64,000 nt of DNA from JAGXRK01 sp963804005 (GCA_963804005.1 CAWDOP010000016.1:62001-126000); one strand, 5' to 3'; positions 1-8,962 are shown, counted from the first letter of the stretch. A program made the numbers and translations. The notes: generated by a model not told the origin, from the sequence alone.

Positions 1-977
1 GTATCCTCAATAATTTTTGAAGCACCATTATTAGGTTTAAGAATTCTGAGTTGTTCAATTGTAAAGGATTGTGAAGAATTATTCCCGAACGATATTATTA
101 TTTCATTAAGTGGGAGGATATCAGAAAGATAATGTTTAGCAAAGAGAATTCTATCTGAATAGAAATAAATTATTTGTTCAGATAAATTCATCTCAAATCC
201 TATATGATTCCAGATTTTTTTTGATAGAAAAGGAGCCGAAGAATTAATGATTTCACCATTTTTGTCAAGCAAACACAATTTTTGAAAATCGTTCAAGCAT
301 AGTCTGACAAGAGATTCGCCGGTTTTTTTGTTAATAAGTTTAAATATATCTAAATCACTTCCCAAAACTTTCAGCCAAAATCCAATCCATAATCTATTTC
401 CAATATTATTTTTGAGTTCAATTTCAAGATTGGAACCGGATTCAAATTTTGCAGCGTTACGAGTAGTTTTATCTGGCTTATATGTTTTTATTTCAGCTAT
501 CAGACTGTTATTATCTTTACTATTATTTTCTTCTAAATTTCCGATCACGGCAATTACTTTTTGATCACGTATAAATTCTCCGTAAAATTTAATTTTAATA
601 TTCTCAGAGTTTCCTGAAGAATAATTCATTAAAACCTGAAAAAATGATTGAATGGGTAACTCTTCTCTTTGAAGTTTAATTTCGGCAAGGTAGACATTGT
701 CTGAGATAGCTTCTATTACAGAGTTTAAAACTGAAGTTTGGAATGAACCCTTTGTCGTTAAAATTTTAATTGAATTAATATCAATATCATTTTTAGAAAT
801 TATGTAAAGATTTAAGGCTTCAGCCTCAAGGATTGAGTTATCGGATATTAAAGAGATATCAAATGAAGTATTATTTGGAATTAGCGATGGGTATTGTAAT
901 TCCGAAACAGGATTATAGTTCTGTGCCTGACCCCCAATACAAAAAACGAAAAACAATATGTTTAAGAGTTTTGTCAT
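1..977 (-). CDS. Secreted protein, N-terminal part (open at window edge)
   Basis: The frame is open from an ATG at 977 to the window start, so about 325 N-terminal residues are visible and the C-terminus lies outside. Residues 1-19 are a signal peptide (MTKLLNILFFVFCIGGQAQ), giving a mature N-terminus near QNYNPVSELQ. The rest has no cysteine-rich or catalytic motif I recognise. The stretch around residues 205-290 (GNRLWIGFWLKV ... WNHIGFEMN ... IYFYSDRILF) has the W-x-H and y-x-D-x pattern of concanavalin/laminin-G-like beta sandwiches; that is a weak inference. Given the other genes here it may end in a T9SS sorting domain, which cannot be seen. It starts 30 bases downstream of the nuoI stop on the same strand but looks functionally unrelated. 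Confidence 0.75.
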   Translation of the reverse strand, partial: MTKLLNILFFVFCIGGQAQNYNPVSELQYPSLIPNNTSFDISLISDNSILEAEALNLYIISKNDIDINSIKILTTKGSFQTSVLNSVIEAISDNVYLAEIKLQREELPIQSFFQVLMNYSSGNSENIKIKFYGEFIRDQKVIAVIGNLEENNSKDNNSLIAEIKTYKPDKTTRNAAKFESGSNLEIELKNNIGNRLWIGFWLKVLGSDLDIFKLINKKTGESLVRLCLNDFQKLCLLDKNGEIINSSAPFLSKKIWNHIGFEMNLSEQIIYFYSDRILFAKHYLSDILPLNEIIISFGNNSSQSFTIEQLRILKPNNGASKIIED

Positions 978-1007
978 TTTCTAATGATAGAAAGAATGAC
1001 GTTATAA

Positions 1008-1518
1008 TTATTTGTATTGTCTTAAAAACTCGATCCTGTCCTGTAACTGGCTTATCGGCACTAATAATTTATCTTTTCCGTAAAGAGCATCTTCCCTTTT
1101 AGTAAATGCCAGTTCATAATCTTTACTCATAACAATTGCTTCTTCGGGACAAACCTCTTCACAAAATCCGCAAAAAATACAACGAATCATATTTATTTCA
1201 AATTTTTCCGGATATCTTTCTTTTTCTGCATCAGTTTCTGCTGCCTGAACTTCAATTGCTAAAGCCGGACAAACCCTTGAACATAATCCACAGGCAACAC
1301 ATCTCCCTTTACCATTTTCTTCAAGAACTAAAACAGGTCTGCCTCTGTAAGAACCAGAGGGAATATACTTATTCTTCAGGATATTCCATTGTGTATTTAG
1401 GTTTGAACATAGTTCTAAATGTAAGGGATAATCCCTTAATAATTTCGACGAAATACGCCTTTTCAAGGAATGTAAGGTCTTTTAATCTTTTTTTAGGCGG
1501 TTTTGTAGACGTAGCCAT
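1008..1518 (-). CDS. nuoI: NADH-quinone oxidoreductase subunit I, with apparent frameshift
   Basis: NuoI carries the two [4Fe-4S] clusters (N6a/N6b) that pass electrons from the peripheral arm of complex I towards quinone. Both motifs are present: CVACGLCSRVCP and CIFCGFCEEVCP. The C-terminal frame alone would begin at a TTG at 1466 with a non-NuoI leader. The true N-terminus is in another frame: ATG at 1518 (MATSTKPPKKRLKDL) reads to GLSLTFRTMFKPKYTMEYPEE and meets TAA at 1371-1369. Homology resumes at once in the other frame as KYIPSGSYRGRPVLV. One extra base (or two missing) near 1370-1377 explains this. It may be a consensus error, because complex I genes are normally intact. It lies downstream of nuoH on the same strand. 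Confidence 0.88.
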
Positions 1519-1600
1519 CTAAACTCCGTTAAAATCTTTTTTTATCATTGCGACAATTATAATATAAATTACATTTTTTTTCATAACAAGGTAATAGAAA

Positions 1601-2632
1601 TTAAATTCCAAAAACCATAATTAAAACTGCGACCCAGATAATATTTATTAAAGAAAGCGGAAACATAACTTTCCAGCCATAACTCATTAACTGATCATAC
1701 CTGAACCTTGGAATACTCCATCTTACCCAGATAAAGAAGAATAATATAAATAACAGCTTTACTATAAATGAAGCAATTTGAAGAAGTATTACTAAAGTTT
1801 CAGAAAGCCCAAATGTTTCAATAAAAGGTACCTGCCAGCCGCCTAAATACATAGTAACTATAAATGCACCGGCAATAATCATATTAGCATATTCTGCAAG
1901 AAAGAATCCTGCAAACTTCATGCTGCTGTATTCAGTATGGAAACCACCTACTAACTCAGGTTCGGCTTCAGGCAGATCGAAAGGTAAACGATTTGTTTCT
2001 GCGAATGCTGAAATTAAAAATGTGAAAAATCCTATTGGTTGAATAAATGCATTCCACATTAAACCTGATTGTGATTCTATTATTGCCATTGGTCTTAACG
2101 ATTCGGCTAAGAGAACAACACCGCCAACGGAAAAGCCCATAGAAATTTCGTATGATATCATTTGAGCAGAAGATCGAATTCCACCAAGCAAAGAATATTT
2201 ACTGCCGGAGGACCAGCCTGCAAATGTTATTGCATAAACACCAATTGATGTGAGTGCAAGAATGTAAAGCACACCCATATTAACATCCGCCACGACAAGA
2301 GCAATTTTGTAACCAAAAATTTCAATCTCAGGTCCGAATGGAATAACAGCATAAGTAGAAAAGGCAACAAACAACGCAACTAGCGGAGCAAGCGCGTGAA
2401 TTTTTCTATTAGCCACAGTGGGGACAATATCTTCTTTAAGAAGAAGTTTAAGCACGTCGGCGAAAGGCTGTAATAAACCATGCCAGCCAACGCGATTAGG
2501 ACCCAATCTGTTTTGTGCCCAGGCACTTATCTTTCTTTCAAAGTAAACAAGATAGGCTACGGTTAGAAAAACGAGAATAAGTACTATTACTATCTTAATT
2601 AAAGATATGATAACTATTTCTAAGAGTGTCAT
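1601..2632 (-). CDS. nuoH: NADH-quinone oxidoreductase subunit H
   Basis: This is the membrane subunit of complex I that, with NuoB and NuoD, forms the quinone-binding channel. The 343 residues give about eight to nine hydrophobic segments, the usual size. Family signatures are visible: YFERKISAWAQNRLGPNRVG near residue 30, ETNRLPFDLPEAEPELVGG near 210 and the following EYSSMKFAGFFLAEYANM. It sits between nuoG (18 bases upstream) and nuoI, in the conserved nuoG-H-I order. The ATG at 2632 gives a normal N-terminus that enters the first membrane helix directly. No defects seen. Confidence 0.97.
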   Translation of the reverse strand: MTLLEIVIISLIKIVIVLILVFLTVAYLVYFERKISAWAQNRLGPNRVGWHGLLQPFADVLKLLLKEDIVPTVANRKIHALAPLVALFVAFSTYAVIPFGPEIEIFGYKIALVVADVNMGVLYILALTSIGVYAITFAGWSSGSKYSLLGGIRSSAQMISYEISMGFSVGGVVLLAESLRPMAIIESQSGLMWNAFIQPIGFFTFLISAFAETNRLPFDLPEAEPELVGGFHTEYSSMKFAGFFLAEYANMIIAGAFIVTMYLGGWQVPFIETFGLSETLVILLQIASFIVKLLFILFFFIWVRWSIPRFRYDQLMSYGWKVMFPLSLINIIWVAVLIMVFGI

Positions 2633-2650
2633 TTGAAAAATATACTCCGA

Positions 2651-4336
2651 TTAAACTTTAGCAGTTAATTCATTCTTTTTAGTTTTTATAAGAGCACCAA
2701 GTTCGCCAATATCGTCATAATTATAATTTTTGAATGCGTCTATTGAATTACTCAATTCAGCAAAAATTTCTTCAGCCAATTGATATTTATACTTCTGCCC
2801 TAATGCCGAAGATAATCCTGCAAGTATTTTCCATGTTGCCCGGGCATCATATTTTTTACCGCTTGCCCAACTGTCAAACTTAGTTCCGAATTTATCAAGT
2901 CTGCTCATTGCCATTCCATCAAGAGCACGATCGGCATTAATAGTTGCAACAGCCGGTCTTATTCTTTGAATTTTTCCATCGAAGTTTACAAAAGTTCCAT
3001 TCTTTTCAGCATAAGTTGATGCCGGAAAAACAATATCTGCAAGAGTTGTAGATTTATTAAAGTTTGTTGCATGTACAATGAACAAATCGAGTTTAGATAA
3101 AACATTTTCCAACTCAGAATCATAAGCAACTAAATCATCTTCAATAAGATAGAGTGCTTTTATTTTACCTTCCTTAATTCCTTTAATAATTTGCTCGAAG
3201 TTCTTACCATTATTAGATGGTGCTATTCCAACCAGTTCTGCTCCAAGAGAGTTTGGAGTTATATCATTTTTTTTTAGAATATCATCACCAAATTCAGGAT
3301 CAGTATGCCTAACAAAATCGAGATTGCCCGTACTCAAAACACTTTTGGCAAACTTTGCAATCATAAAATTATCTTCACAGGTTGTATAAGGCGAACCGAT
3401 CACAGCAATTTCATCTTTGGCAAAACTTTTTAATCGGGAAGCTGCTTCGGCAAAAGCCTTATCCCATTCGACTTTTGTTAAATTGCCTTCAACTCTTAAA
3501 TGCGGACCATCAACTCTGTCATCAGCGTTTACAAATTTGAATGTGTTTAATCTTCCGTGGTCACACATCCAATAACTGTTTACTTCTTCATTATGTCTTG
3601 GAACTAATCTTAATACTTTATTATTTCTGACCCACATTTCAATATTGCAGCCGCGGGCACATCCGTTACAAATAGTATTTGTATGAGACATATCCCAGAC
3701 TCTTGCTTTGAATCTGAAGTCACGATTTGTTAAAGCACCAACTGGACAAATATCAACAACATTCATAGAATAAGGATTATCAAGTTCTTCGCCCGGGAAA
3801 GTTGTAATTGTAACTTTATCGCCTCTTTTAATAAATGTAAGTTCAGAATCTTTAGCTATTTCATCGCAGAACCTTATACAACGAGAACAGGAAATACATC
3901 TTTCACCATCATACATGACACGCGGACCAAGCGGGACACGTTTATCTTTATGAGTTTTTTCTTCAACAAATCTGCTTTCACCAGTACTGTGCTTATAAGC
4001 ATAATCCTGAAGTTTACATTCACCTGCTTCATCGCAAATAGGACAGTCGAGCGGATGGTTGATCAGAAAGAATTCCATAACGGCATTTCTTGCACTAAGG
4101 GATTTTTCTGATTGTGTATGAACCACCATACCTTCTGAGGCAATTGTTGAACAGGCAATAACCAGCTTTGGCATTTTTTCAACTTCTACAAGACACATTC
4201 TGCAGTTGCCTGAAACAGACAATTCCGGATGCCAGCAAAAATGAGGAATATCTATTCCATGATCTTCTGCTGCTTCAATTATTGTTTGTCCCTGTTTGAA
4301 TTCAATTTCACGACCGTCAATAAAAAGTTTGGGCAT
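2651..4336 (-). CDS. nuoG: NADH-quinone oxidoreductase subunit G (short form)
   Basis: This is the iron-sulfur subunit of the complex I peripheral arm. Visible ligands in order: a [2Fe-2S] set at C34, C45, C48 and C62; the His-ligated cluster at H94, C98, C101 and C107; a [4Fe-4S] set at C147, C150, C153 and C197; and the extra N7-type set at C223, C226, C230 and C258 at the start of a molybdopterin-oxidoreductase-like domain. At 561 residues it is much shorter than the roughly 900-residue enterobacterial protein, because the Mo-cofactor-like part is reduced. No nuoE or nuoF lies upstream; the next gene is an M16 peptidase 23 bases away. Start at ATG 4336, with MPKLFIDGREIEF matching the ferredoxin-like fold. 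Confidence 0.95.
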   Translation of the reverse strand: MPKLFIDGREIEFKQGQTIIEAAEDHGIDIPHFCWHPELSVSGNCRMCLVEVEKMPKLVIACSTIASEGMVVHTQSEKSLSARNAVMEFFLINHPLDCPICDEAGECKLQDYAYKHSTGESRFVEEKTHKDKRVPLGPRVMYDGERCISCSRCIRFCDEIAKDSELTFIKRGDKVTITTFPGEELDNPYSMNVVDICPVGALTNRDFRFKARVWDMSHTNTICNGCARGCNIEMWVRNNKVLRLVPRHNEEVNSYWMCDHGRLNTFKFVNADDRVDGPHLRVEGNLTKVEWDKAFAEAASRLKSFAKDEIAVIGSPYTTCEDNFMIAKFAKSVLSTGNLDFVRHTDPEFGDDILKKNDITPNSLGAELVGIAPSNNGKNFEQIIKGIKEGKIKALYLIEDDLVAYDSELENVLSKLDLFIVHATNFNKSTTLADIVFPASTYAEKNGTFVNFDGKIQRIRPAVATINADRALDGMAMSRLDKFGTKFDSWASGKKYDARATWKILAGLSSALGQKYKYQLAEEIFAELSNSIDAFKNYNYDDIGELGALIKTKKNELTAKV

Positions 4337-4359
4337 AATCTTATCTCTGAAAAATTTTT

Positions 4360-5616
4360 CTATGCTGCTTTTATAATTGAATTATCTTTTGATCTTATTA
4401 AAATCTTTGTCAGTTTGGATTCATCAAACATTTCGTTAGCTGTTTCAATAATATCCATGGCTGTAACTGAGTCTATCTTTTGCATCATTTCTTCAACCGG
4501 AATCAATTTTCCGTAATTAAGAATTGATGTTGCCATTCTTATCATTCTATTAGTAGTGTTTTCCAAACTTAATAAAGTATTGCCTTTTATATACTCTTTA
4601 ACGCGTTTTAAATCTTTAGGTTTTACTTCGGTTTCTTTAAGTTTTTTTAATTCTCTGAAAACAATTTTATTAACTTTTTCTGCGTGACGTTCATTTGTAG
4701 AATAATAAATTCCAAAAGCAGAAACATCTAAGTAAGAATTAAGAAATGAATTTATTTGATAAGTCATTCCCATTTTTTCTCTGACTGCCTGAAACAATCT
4801 GCTGCTGCTGCCTTCACCAAGTAAAACGGAAAGAACGCTCAGTTTAACCCTGTTTTCATTATTATAACCGTATGCAGGTCTTCCAAGAATGCAGTGAACC
4901 TGCTGAATATCTTTATCAATAACCACATCTCTGGCAGATGAAGAAACAAAGTCTTTTCTGTTTCCGTTGGATATATATTTTTTAGTGTTAAAATATTTTT
5001 GCGTCAGTTTTACAACTTCTTCATGCCGGACAGAACCTGAAACTGCAACAATAAGATTTTTAGCTTTGTATCTTGCCTGATGAAATTTATGAAGGTCAGC
5101 CGAATCAAATGCAGAAATATTTTTCTCTGTACCTATAATCGGAAAACTTAAAGTGTTGCCTTCAAAAATCATTTCCTCAAATTTATCGAATATCAGTTCT
5201 TCGGGATTATCTTCAATATCGTGAAGTTCATCAACCACTACACCTGCTTCTTTTTTTATATGATAATCTTTAAACAAAGGATTCTGAATCATATCCGAAA
5301 GAACGATATAGGACTTCTTAAAATTTTCTGCTAATCCCCTTGCATAGTAACAAGTATTTTCTTTGGAAGTAAAAGCATTAAGGTAACCGCCAACAGATTC
5401 TATTTCATCTGAAATTTGTTTTGCAGTTCTTTTACGGGTTCCTTTGAACAGCATATGTTCAATGAAATGAGAAATGCCGTTATTGTTGATATTTTCATAA
5501 CGCGAACCGGTGTTATACCAGAAGCCCAATGAAAATGATTTCACGTAAGGAATATATTCTGAGACGACTAAGATGCCGTTTGAAAGCGTGGTTAAATTGT
5601 AATTATTCAATATCAA
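4360..5616 (-). CDS. M16 family zinc metallopeptidase
   Basis: This is a processing-peptidase/pitrilysin-type protease of subfamily M16B size (418 residues, two homologous halves). The inverted zinc motif HxxEH is H50-F-I-E53-H54, inside GISHFIEHMLFKGT, with E130 in VVVDELHD as the likely distal ligand. The C-terminal half has the substrate-binding R/Y region (LLGEGSSSRLFQAVREK, then GMTYQINS). No signal peptide is seen, so it is probably cytoplasmic or periplasm-facing by another route. The start is a TTG at 5616; I found no in-frame ATG nearby, so the exact start is uncertain. It lies directly upstream of nuoG on the same strand. M16 proteins degrade or mature peptides; the substrate here is unknown. 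Confidence 0.93.
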   Translation of the reverse strand: MILNNYNLTTLSNGILVVSEYIPYVKSFSLGFWYNTGSRYENINNNGISHFIEHMLFKGTRKRTAKQISDEIESVGGYLNAFTSKENTCYYARGLAENFKKSYIVLSDMIQNPLFKDYHIKKEAGVVVDELHDIEDNPEELIFDKFEEMIFEGNTLSFPIIGTEKNISAFDSADLHKFHQARYKAKNLIVAVSGSVRHEEVVKLTQKYFNTKKYISNGNRKDFVSSSARDVVIDKDIQQVHCILGRPAYGYNNENRVKLSVLSVLLGEGSSSRLFQAVREKMGMTYQINSFLNSYLDVSAFGIYYSTNERHAEKVNKIVFRELKKLKETEVKPKDLKRVKEYIKGNTLLSLENTTNRMIRMATSILNYGKLIPVEEMMQKIDSVTAMDIIETANEMFDESKLTKILIRSKDNSIIKAA

Positions 5617-5709
5617 TATCTGACAACATGTTCAAAATTTTGAATGGGAAATATAGATAAAGCACTTTAGTCAATCAAGGTTGGAGTTTCACTAAAAATG
5701 TTTGTATTT

Positions 5710-5776
5710 CTTTGCGTGGAATTGCTCCCTTTTCTTTCACGCAAAGGACGCTAAGTTTTTCGCAAAGCACGCAGAG
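5710..5776. repeat. Dispersed TTTGCG/CGCAAAG repeat
   Basis: The segment contains CTTTGCGTGGA followed by CACGCAAAGGACGCTAAG and CGCAAAGCACGCAGAG. The same vocabulary (CTTTGCG, GCGCAAA, CTTAGCG, CACGCAAAG) recurs in the gap at 58530-58601, so it is a dispersed non-coding repeat family with internal complementarity. Function unknown. Confidence 0.6.
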
Positions 5777-5837
5777 TTAAAATGAATTAATTTCAGAAAC
5801 ATCTTATCAGTTACTTAATTACTCACCTTACGCAGTT

Positions 5838-5908
5838 GTCATGCTGAACTCGTTTCAGCATCTAAAATTTTAATGAATTGAGATTCCGAAACAAGTTCGG
5901 AATGACAG
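5838..5908. repeat. Imperfect palindromic repeat, MITE/REP-like
   Basis: The left arm begins TGTCATGCTGAACTCGTTTC and the right arm ends AAACAAGTTCGGAATGACA. The arms are about 27 bases each with a handful of mismatches and a roughly 17-base AT-rich centre. No coding potential. It resembles a mobile palindromic repeat rather than a terminator, because no T-tract follows. Confidence 0.6.
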
Positions 5909-5945
5909 AAAAATCGCTTTTGCGTGAGGTGACTTAATCACTTGA

Positions 5946-7168
5946 TTAATTGCCGACTAATTCAGGAAATTTTTCCTGGTACTTAACAAAGAAGTCACCG
6001 ATGTTTTTATACGCTTTTTCCAGAATCTGTTCATTCGGTAAGAATACAACTCTGAAATGCTTTAGTACCCGGCACCTGACCAAATCCGCTTCCCGGGACT
6101 ACAACCACTCCGGTTTCTTTAATTAGTTCAGAAACAAAATGTGCATCGGGTTGTTTCATATTTAATTGCGGAAAAGCATAAAATGCTCCTTCCGGCTTAA
6201 CGCAGGAAATTCCCGGAATAGCATTTAACATTTCAACTGTAAGATCTCTTCTCCTTGTGAGTTTCTTCATTGCTTCGGTAAGATGATCCTGATTTCCTTC
6301 AAGAGAAATTTTAATTCCGTACTGCTCAGGATGATTTGCAGAAAGTCGTGCTCTCAAAATCCTGTTAATTGCTTCAATGTAATCTGAAAGAACTTCTTTT
6401 CTGCCGCTTACAATTCCCCAGCCTATTCTGAATCCCGGCACCATATAGTTTTTTGAAAGTCCGCCGAAAGTAACACACGAAACATCCTTATTCATAGATG
6501 CAATTGAAATATGTTTTTTACCATCGAATAAAAGCTTGTCATAAATTTCATCTGCAAAGATTACGAGATTATGTTCAAGAGCTAAATCAATAATCTGCTG
6601 AAGATTTTCTTTTGTATAAAGTGATCCGGTTGGGTTATTAGGATTGATTAAAATAATAGCTTTTGTTTTACTGTTTATTTTAGATTTTGATATCGTCAAT
6701 ATCAGGAAGCCATTTATTTTTTTCATTAAGATAATATGGATTTTCCATCATCTGAAGCTTGCTTGCAATTGCAGTGTAAAGCGGATAACCCGGTGATGGA
6801 GTTAAGACATTCTCACCATCGTTTACAAGTGCAGTTAAACAGATATCAATTGCCTCGCTTGCACCTGTGGTAACAAAAATATCGTGAACGTTTGTTATGG
6901 ATTTTTTCTCTGCTTCTCTTTCGATTGCATCAACAGCTTCTTTTATTCCCGATGAAGGAGCATATCCGTTATAATTTTTAAGCATTGCTTTGTAAGTAGC
7001 TTCCACAAGATGCTTTGGCGGTTCAAAATCATAAAGATTCGGATCACCGATATTTAAGTAAAGCATTTCTTTGCCCGACTTTGCCACCTGATTTGCTAAA
7101 ACGACTATATCTCTTACTGCATAAGTAATATTATCTGTTCTTACTGCTGGTTTTATTTTGAACGACAT
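5946..7168 (-). CDS. AlaA-like PLP-dependent aminotransferase, two apparent frameshifts
   Basis: Class I/II aminotransferase, closest in style to alanine aminotransferase AlaA (pyruvate/glutamate to alanine/2-oxoglutarate). Residues 1-161 are in one frame (MSFKIKPAVRTDNI ... NEKNKWLPDIDDIK). The middle is in a second frame from about 6683 (KSKINSKTKAIILINPNNPTG ... FADEIYDK, PLP lysine in GGLSKNYMVPGFRIGW). The last 38 residues are in a third frame from about 6060 (HFRVVFLPNEQILEKAYK ... FPELVGN, stop at 5946). Each break is repaired by removing one base: one A of an AAAA run near 6683, and a G near 6060. The joined protein is about 405 residues, the normal family length. Two breaks in an otherwise well-conserved gene suggest consensus errors or a very recent pseudogene. 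Confidence 0.85.
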
Positions 7169-7485
7169 TTAATCTCCGGTTTGCAAAAAATTTATGTACC
7201 AAACTTAATAAAAATTGGCAGAATATTTGAATTTTCATTGCGCATAATATTTTTAAAAACTATGTTTCATCTGTGTTTATGTTTTGGGAACGAAATTATG
7301 CACACACCCCCCATTACTTACCATTTACCATACTGCCGGGGATGTCTTGATTTGGAGAAATAAATTTGTCTGATGCTGATGTATAAATAATTTAGAACTA
7401 AAATACTGTGGTTGTGTTTTCCCGAAATTTCGGGATAATGCGCCGTTAGAGAGCAAGTCAATATATTCAAGAGGAGTAATTTATA
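7169..7485. other. Left boundary of the accessory array
   Basis: This 317-base gap separates the minus-strand aminotransferase start from the first plus-strand gene. The first 210 bases hold only AT-rich sequence and a C-run (ACACCCCCCATT near 7300), where I see no gene. The last 105 bases hold the first intergenic repeat (7382-7455) and a good ribosome binding site (AGAGGAG) before the ATG at 7486. Confidence 0.6.
7382..7455 (+). repeat. Cassette-array intergenic repeat A (3' half only)
   Basis: AAATAATTTAGAACTAAAATAC leads into GTGGTTGTGTTTTCCCGA, then a short perfect hairpin TCCCGAAATTTCGGGA, and ends GCGCCGTTAGAGAGC. It shares the GGTTGTGTTTTCC block with sites near 8620, 8881, 10392 and 15201. 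The terminal CCGTTAG is integron R'-box-like (GTTRRRY). The 5' half seen at the full-length copies is absent. Confidence 0.6.
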
Positions 7486-7884
7486 ATGCCGAAAGATTTT
7501 AAAATTTGGATTGAAATAACAATCCCAGGATTTTTGTATCTACTGGTTGGCTTTTTCTTATTCCTTCTTTGTTTTAATATTAATGACCTTAAATTTCTCA
7601 AAAACACTAAAGACTATTTGCCTTATATTTCAATATTAATTATAGTCCTTTCTTCGATTACTGGTTCCTTGGTTTACAAAGTCAGTGAATATCTAGTATA
7701 CTTATTGAATAAGACTAAATATAATCCAAAAGAGGAAATCAAGTTTGTGTGCAAAGTTCCTGAACTTTTACAAACAAGGTTTAATGACCTATACACTGTC
7801 TTTGTTTTTTATAGACTTTTAATTCCTGGGACATTCTTCCTTGGAGTTGTTTTAACAATTTGGTTAACTTGTTCTGAAAAGTAA
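7486..7884 (+). CDS. Small membrane protein, C-terminally truncated
   Basis: I do not recognise a named family. The 132 residues contain three hydrophobic segments, roughly residues 8-27, 44-63 and 107-129, with a hydrophilic KYNPKEEIKFVCKVPE loop between the second and third. A decayed duplicate immediately downstream (7984-8527) continues about 40 residues further with a fourth hydrophobic segment. This copy therefore appears shortened: it ends at CSEK exactly where the sequence jumps into the intergenic repeat. The start has a clear AGAGGAG ribosome binding site. First gene of the plus-strand array. Confidence 0.65.
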   Translation: MPKDFKIWIEITIPGFLYLLVGFFLFLLCFNINDLKFLKNTKDYLPYISILIIVLSSITGSLVYKVSEYLVYLLNKTKYNPKEEIKFVCKVPELLQTRFNDLYTVFVFYRLLIPGTFFLGVVLTIWLTCSEK

Positions 7885-7955
7885 ATAATTAAGACTCAAA
7901 TTACGTGGTTTTATTATTCCATAAATTTCGGGATAACATCGCCTTTAGAGAGCAA
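7882..7955 (+). repeat. Cassette-array intergenic repeat B (3' half only)
   Basis: AAGTAAATAATTAAGACTC then AAATTACGTGGTTTTATTATTCC, ATAAATTTCGGGATAAC and CGCCTTTAGAGAGC. It is a diverged copy of repeat A, with the CGTTAG core mutated to CTTTAG. It is followed by the same AGCAAGTCAA...AGAGGAG leader as repeat A, showing a tandem duplication of the whole gene-plus-repeat unit. Confidence 0.55.
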
Positions 7956-7983
7956 GTCAAATATTCAAGAGGAGTAATTTATA

Positions 7984-8527
7984 ATGCCGTAAAGATTTTA
8001 AAATTTGGATTGAACTAACAATCCCAGTATGCTTTTAGGTTACCTACTTGTTGAGATTTTTCTTAGTCCTTATTTACCATGAATAAGAAAGACTTTGTAT
8101 TTCGCTTCCGGATCAAGACATGAAGGAGTATTTGCCTTATATTTCAATAATCATAATTGTTCTTTCCTCCATAATTGGATACACGGCATACAAAGTCAGT
8201 GAACGCATAGTATATTGTTTTCGGAATAAAAAAATATGATCTGCAATAAATGAAATCAAGTTCATGCTCAATGTTCCTGAACATTTACAAAGACGTCGAA
8301 ATGACTTATATATTGTTCTTGTTTTTTATCGGCTTTTAATTCCTGGGACATTCCTGCTTGGGTGCGTTTCGGGAATCTGGCTTTTGTGTTCGGAAAAATT
8401 GCAATACCTATGGCCAATAATATTCATTAGTGTAATTTTCGTTCTTCTCTTTATCATTACTTACATTTTACATAGGAAAACATATAAAGATTTTAGTGAA
8501 GGATTAAATAAAGAATATACGATCTAA
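7984..8527 (+). pseudogene. Decayed duplicate of the 7486 membrane protein
   Basis: DNA from the leader (AGTAATTTATAATGCCG) onward matches the upstream gene, but an inserted T makes codon 3 a stop (ATGCCGTAA) and further indels follow. The longest intact piece (8264-8527) encodes NVPEHLQRRRNDLYIVLVF, RLLIPGTFLLG and a final hydrophobic segment (YLWPIIFISVIFVLLFIITY). It shows what the full-length family looked like, about 170 residues with four membrane segments. The stop codon overlaps ATCTAAC, the first box of repeat C. Confidence 0.7.
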
Positions 8528-8667
8528 CCGCTTTAATCCGCAAAATTTATCAGCCTCCGCCATAGGCGGATAAATTTAGCTGAGGAGGACAAGTAAATAA
8601 TTGAGGACTCAAATAACGTGGTTGTGTTTTCCTGATATCCCGGAATGACACGGCGTAATGCAGCTAA
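8522..8667 (+). repeat. Cassette-array intergenic repeat C (full length, attC-like)
   Basis: Order: ATCTAAC (fits the integron R'' consensus RYYYAAC), CGCTTTAATCCGC, an imperfect hairpin with CCTCCGCCATAGGCGG at its tip flanked by TTTATC/GATAAA arms, then GAGGAGGACAAGTAAATAATTG, GGTTGTGTTTTCCTGATATC and ACACGGCGTAATGCAGC. The last block is a one-base variant of the GGCGTTATG core at repeat H. About 146 bases. The next gene starts 37 bases later. The resemblance to an attC site is an inference; folding was not computed. Confidence 0.55.
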
Positions 8668-8703
8668 TTCATTCATATTTTTAATAAATAAAAGGAGAAT
8701 GTT

Positions 8704-8857
8704 ATGAAACTGAATATGTTGGGTTTCTTAGGTTTTTTGGGCTTACTTGGAACTCTTGGTTCTTCGCTTGATACACCTGCATTATATCGGATTATATGCA
8801 TTATTTGCGCTCTTTGGTTTGTTCGGATACAAAGAGAAGAAGGTAATGATCCCATAA
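8704..8857 (+). pseudogene. FLGFLG small hydrophobic protein, copy 1 (frameshifted)
   Basis: A roughly 50-residue hydrophobic peptide begins MKLNMLGFLGFLGLLGTLGS and reads SLDTPALY, then shifts frame because of an extra C (TATCGGATT, where the second copy has TATGGATT, near 8790). Removing that base restores GLYALFALFGLFGYKEKK, giving a protein of the FLGFLG...GFFGLFGYK type seen in small membrane proteins. The ribosome binding site (AAAGGAG) and ATG at 8704 are good. A second copy lies at 15285 with different lesions. Function unknown. Confidence 0.6.
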
Positions 8858-8918
8858 ATAATTGAGGGCTCAAATAACGTGGTTGTGTTTTCCAAACCAA
8901 TAACACTCCGTTATGCAG
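8853..8918 (+). repeat. Cassette-array intergenic repeat D (3' half only)
   Basis: CATAAATAATTGAGGGCTC, AAATAACGTGGTTGTGTTTTCC, then AACACTCCGTTATGCAG. It has the GTTATGC core but lacks the 5' hairpin module of repeats C and E. It directly follows the FLGFLG gene and precedes the M1-like gene. Confidence 0.6.
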
Positions 8919-8962
8919 ATAATTTTTTTGGTTTTACATTTCAAGAATCGTAGATATGTATT

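Larger units (their letters stand above)
5617..5945. other. Intergenic stretch with two dispersed palindromic repeats
   Basis: I see no gene in this 329-base gap. It holds a GCAAAG-rich repeat (about 5710-5776) of a type seen again at 58530-58601, and an imperfect long palindrome at 5838-5908. Both gene ends nearby are on the minus strand. Confidence 0.6.

Noticed and set aside
1360..1385. Programmed frameshift in nuoI
   Set aside because: The GAAGAATAAG context has no slippery run or downstream structure I can see, and complex I genes do not normally use recoding. Error or mutation is simpler.
1136..1522. Plus-strand open frame opposite nuoI
   Set aside because: Shadow of the complex I gene, whose cysteine motifs are clear on the minus strand.
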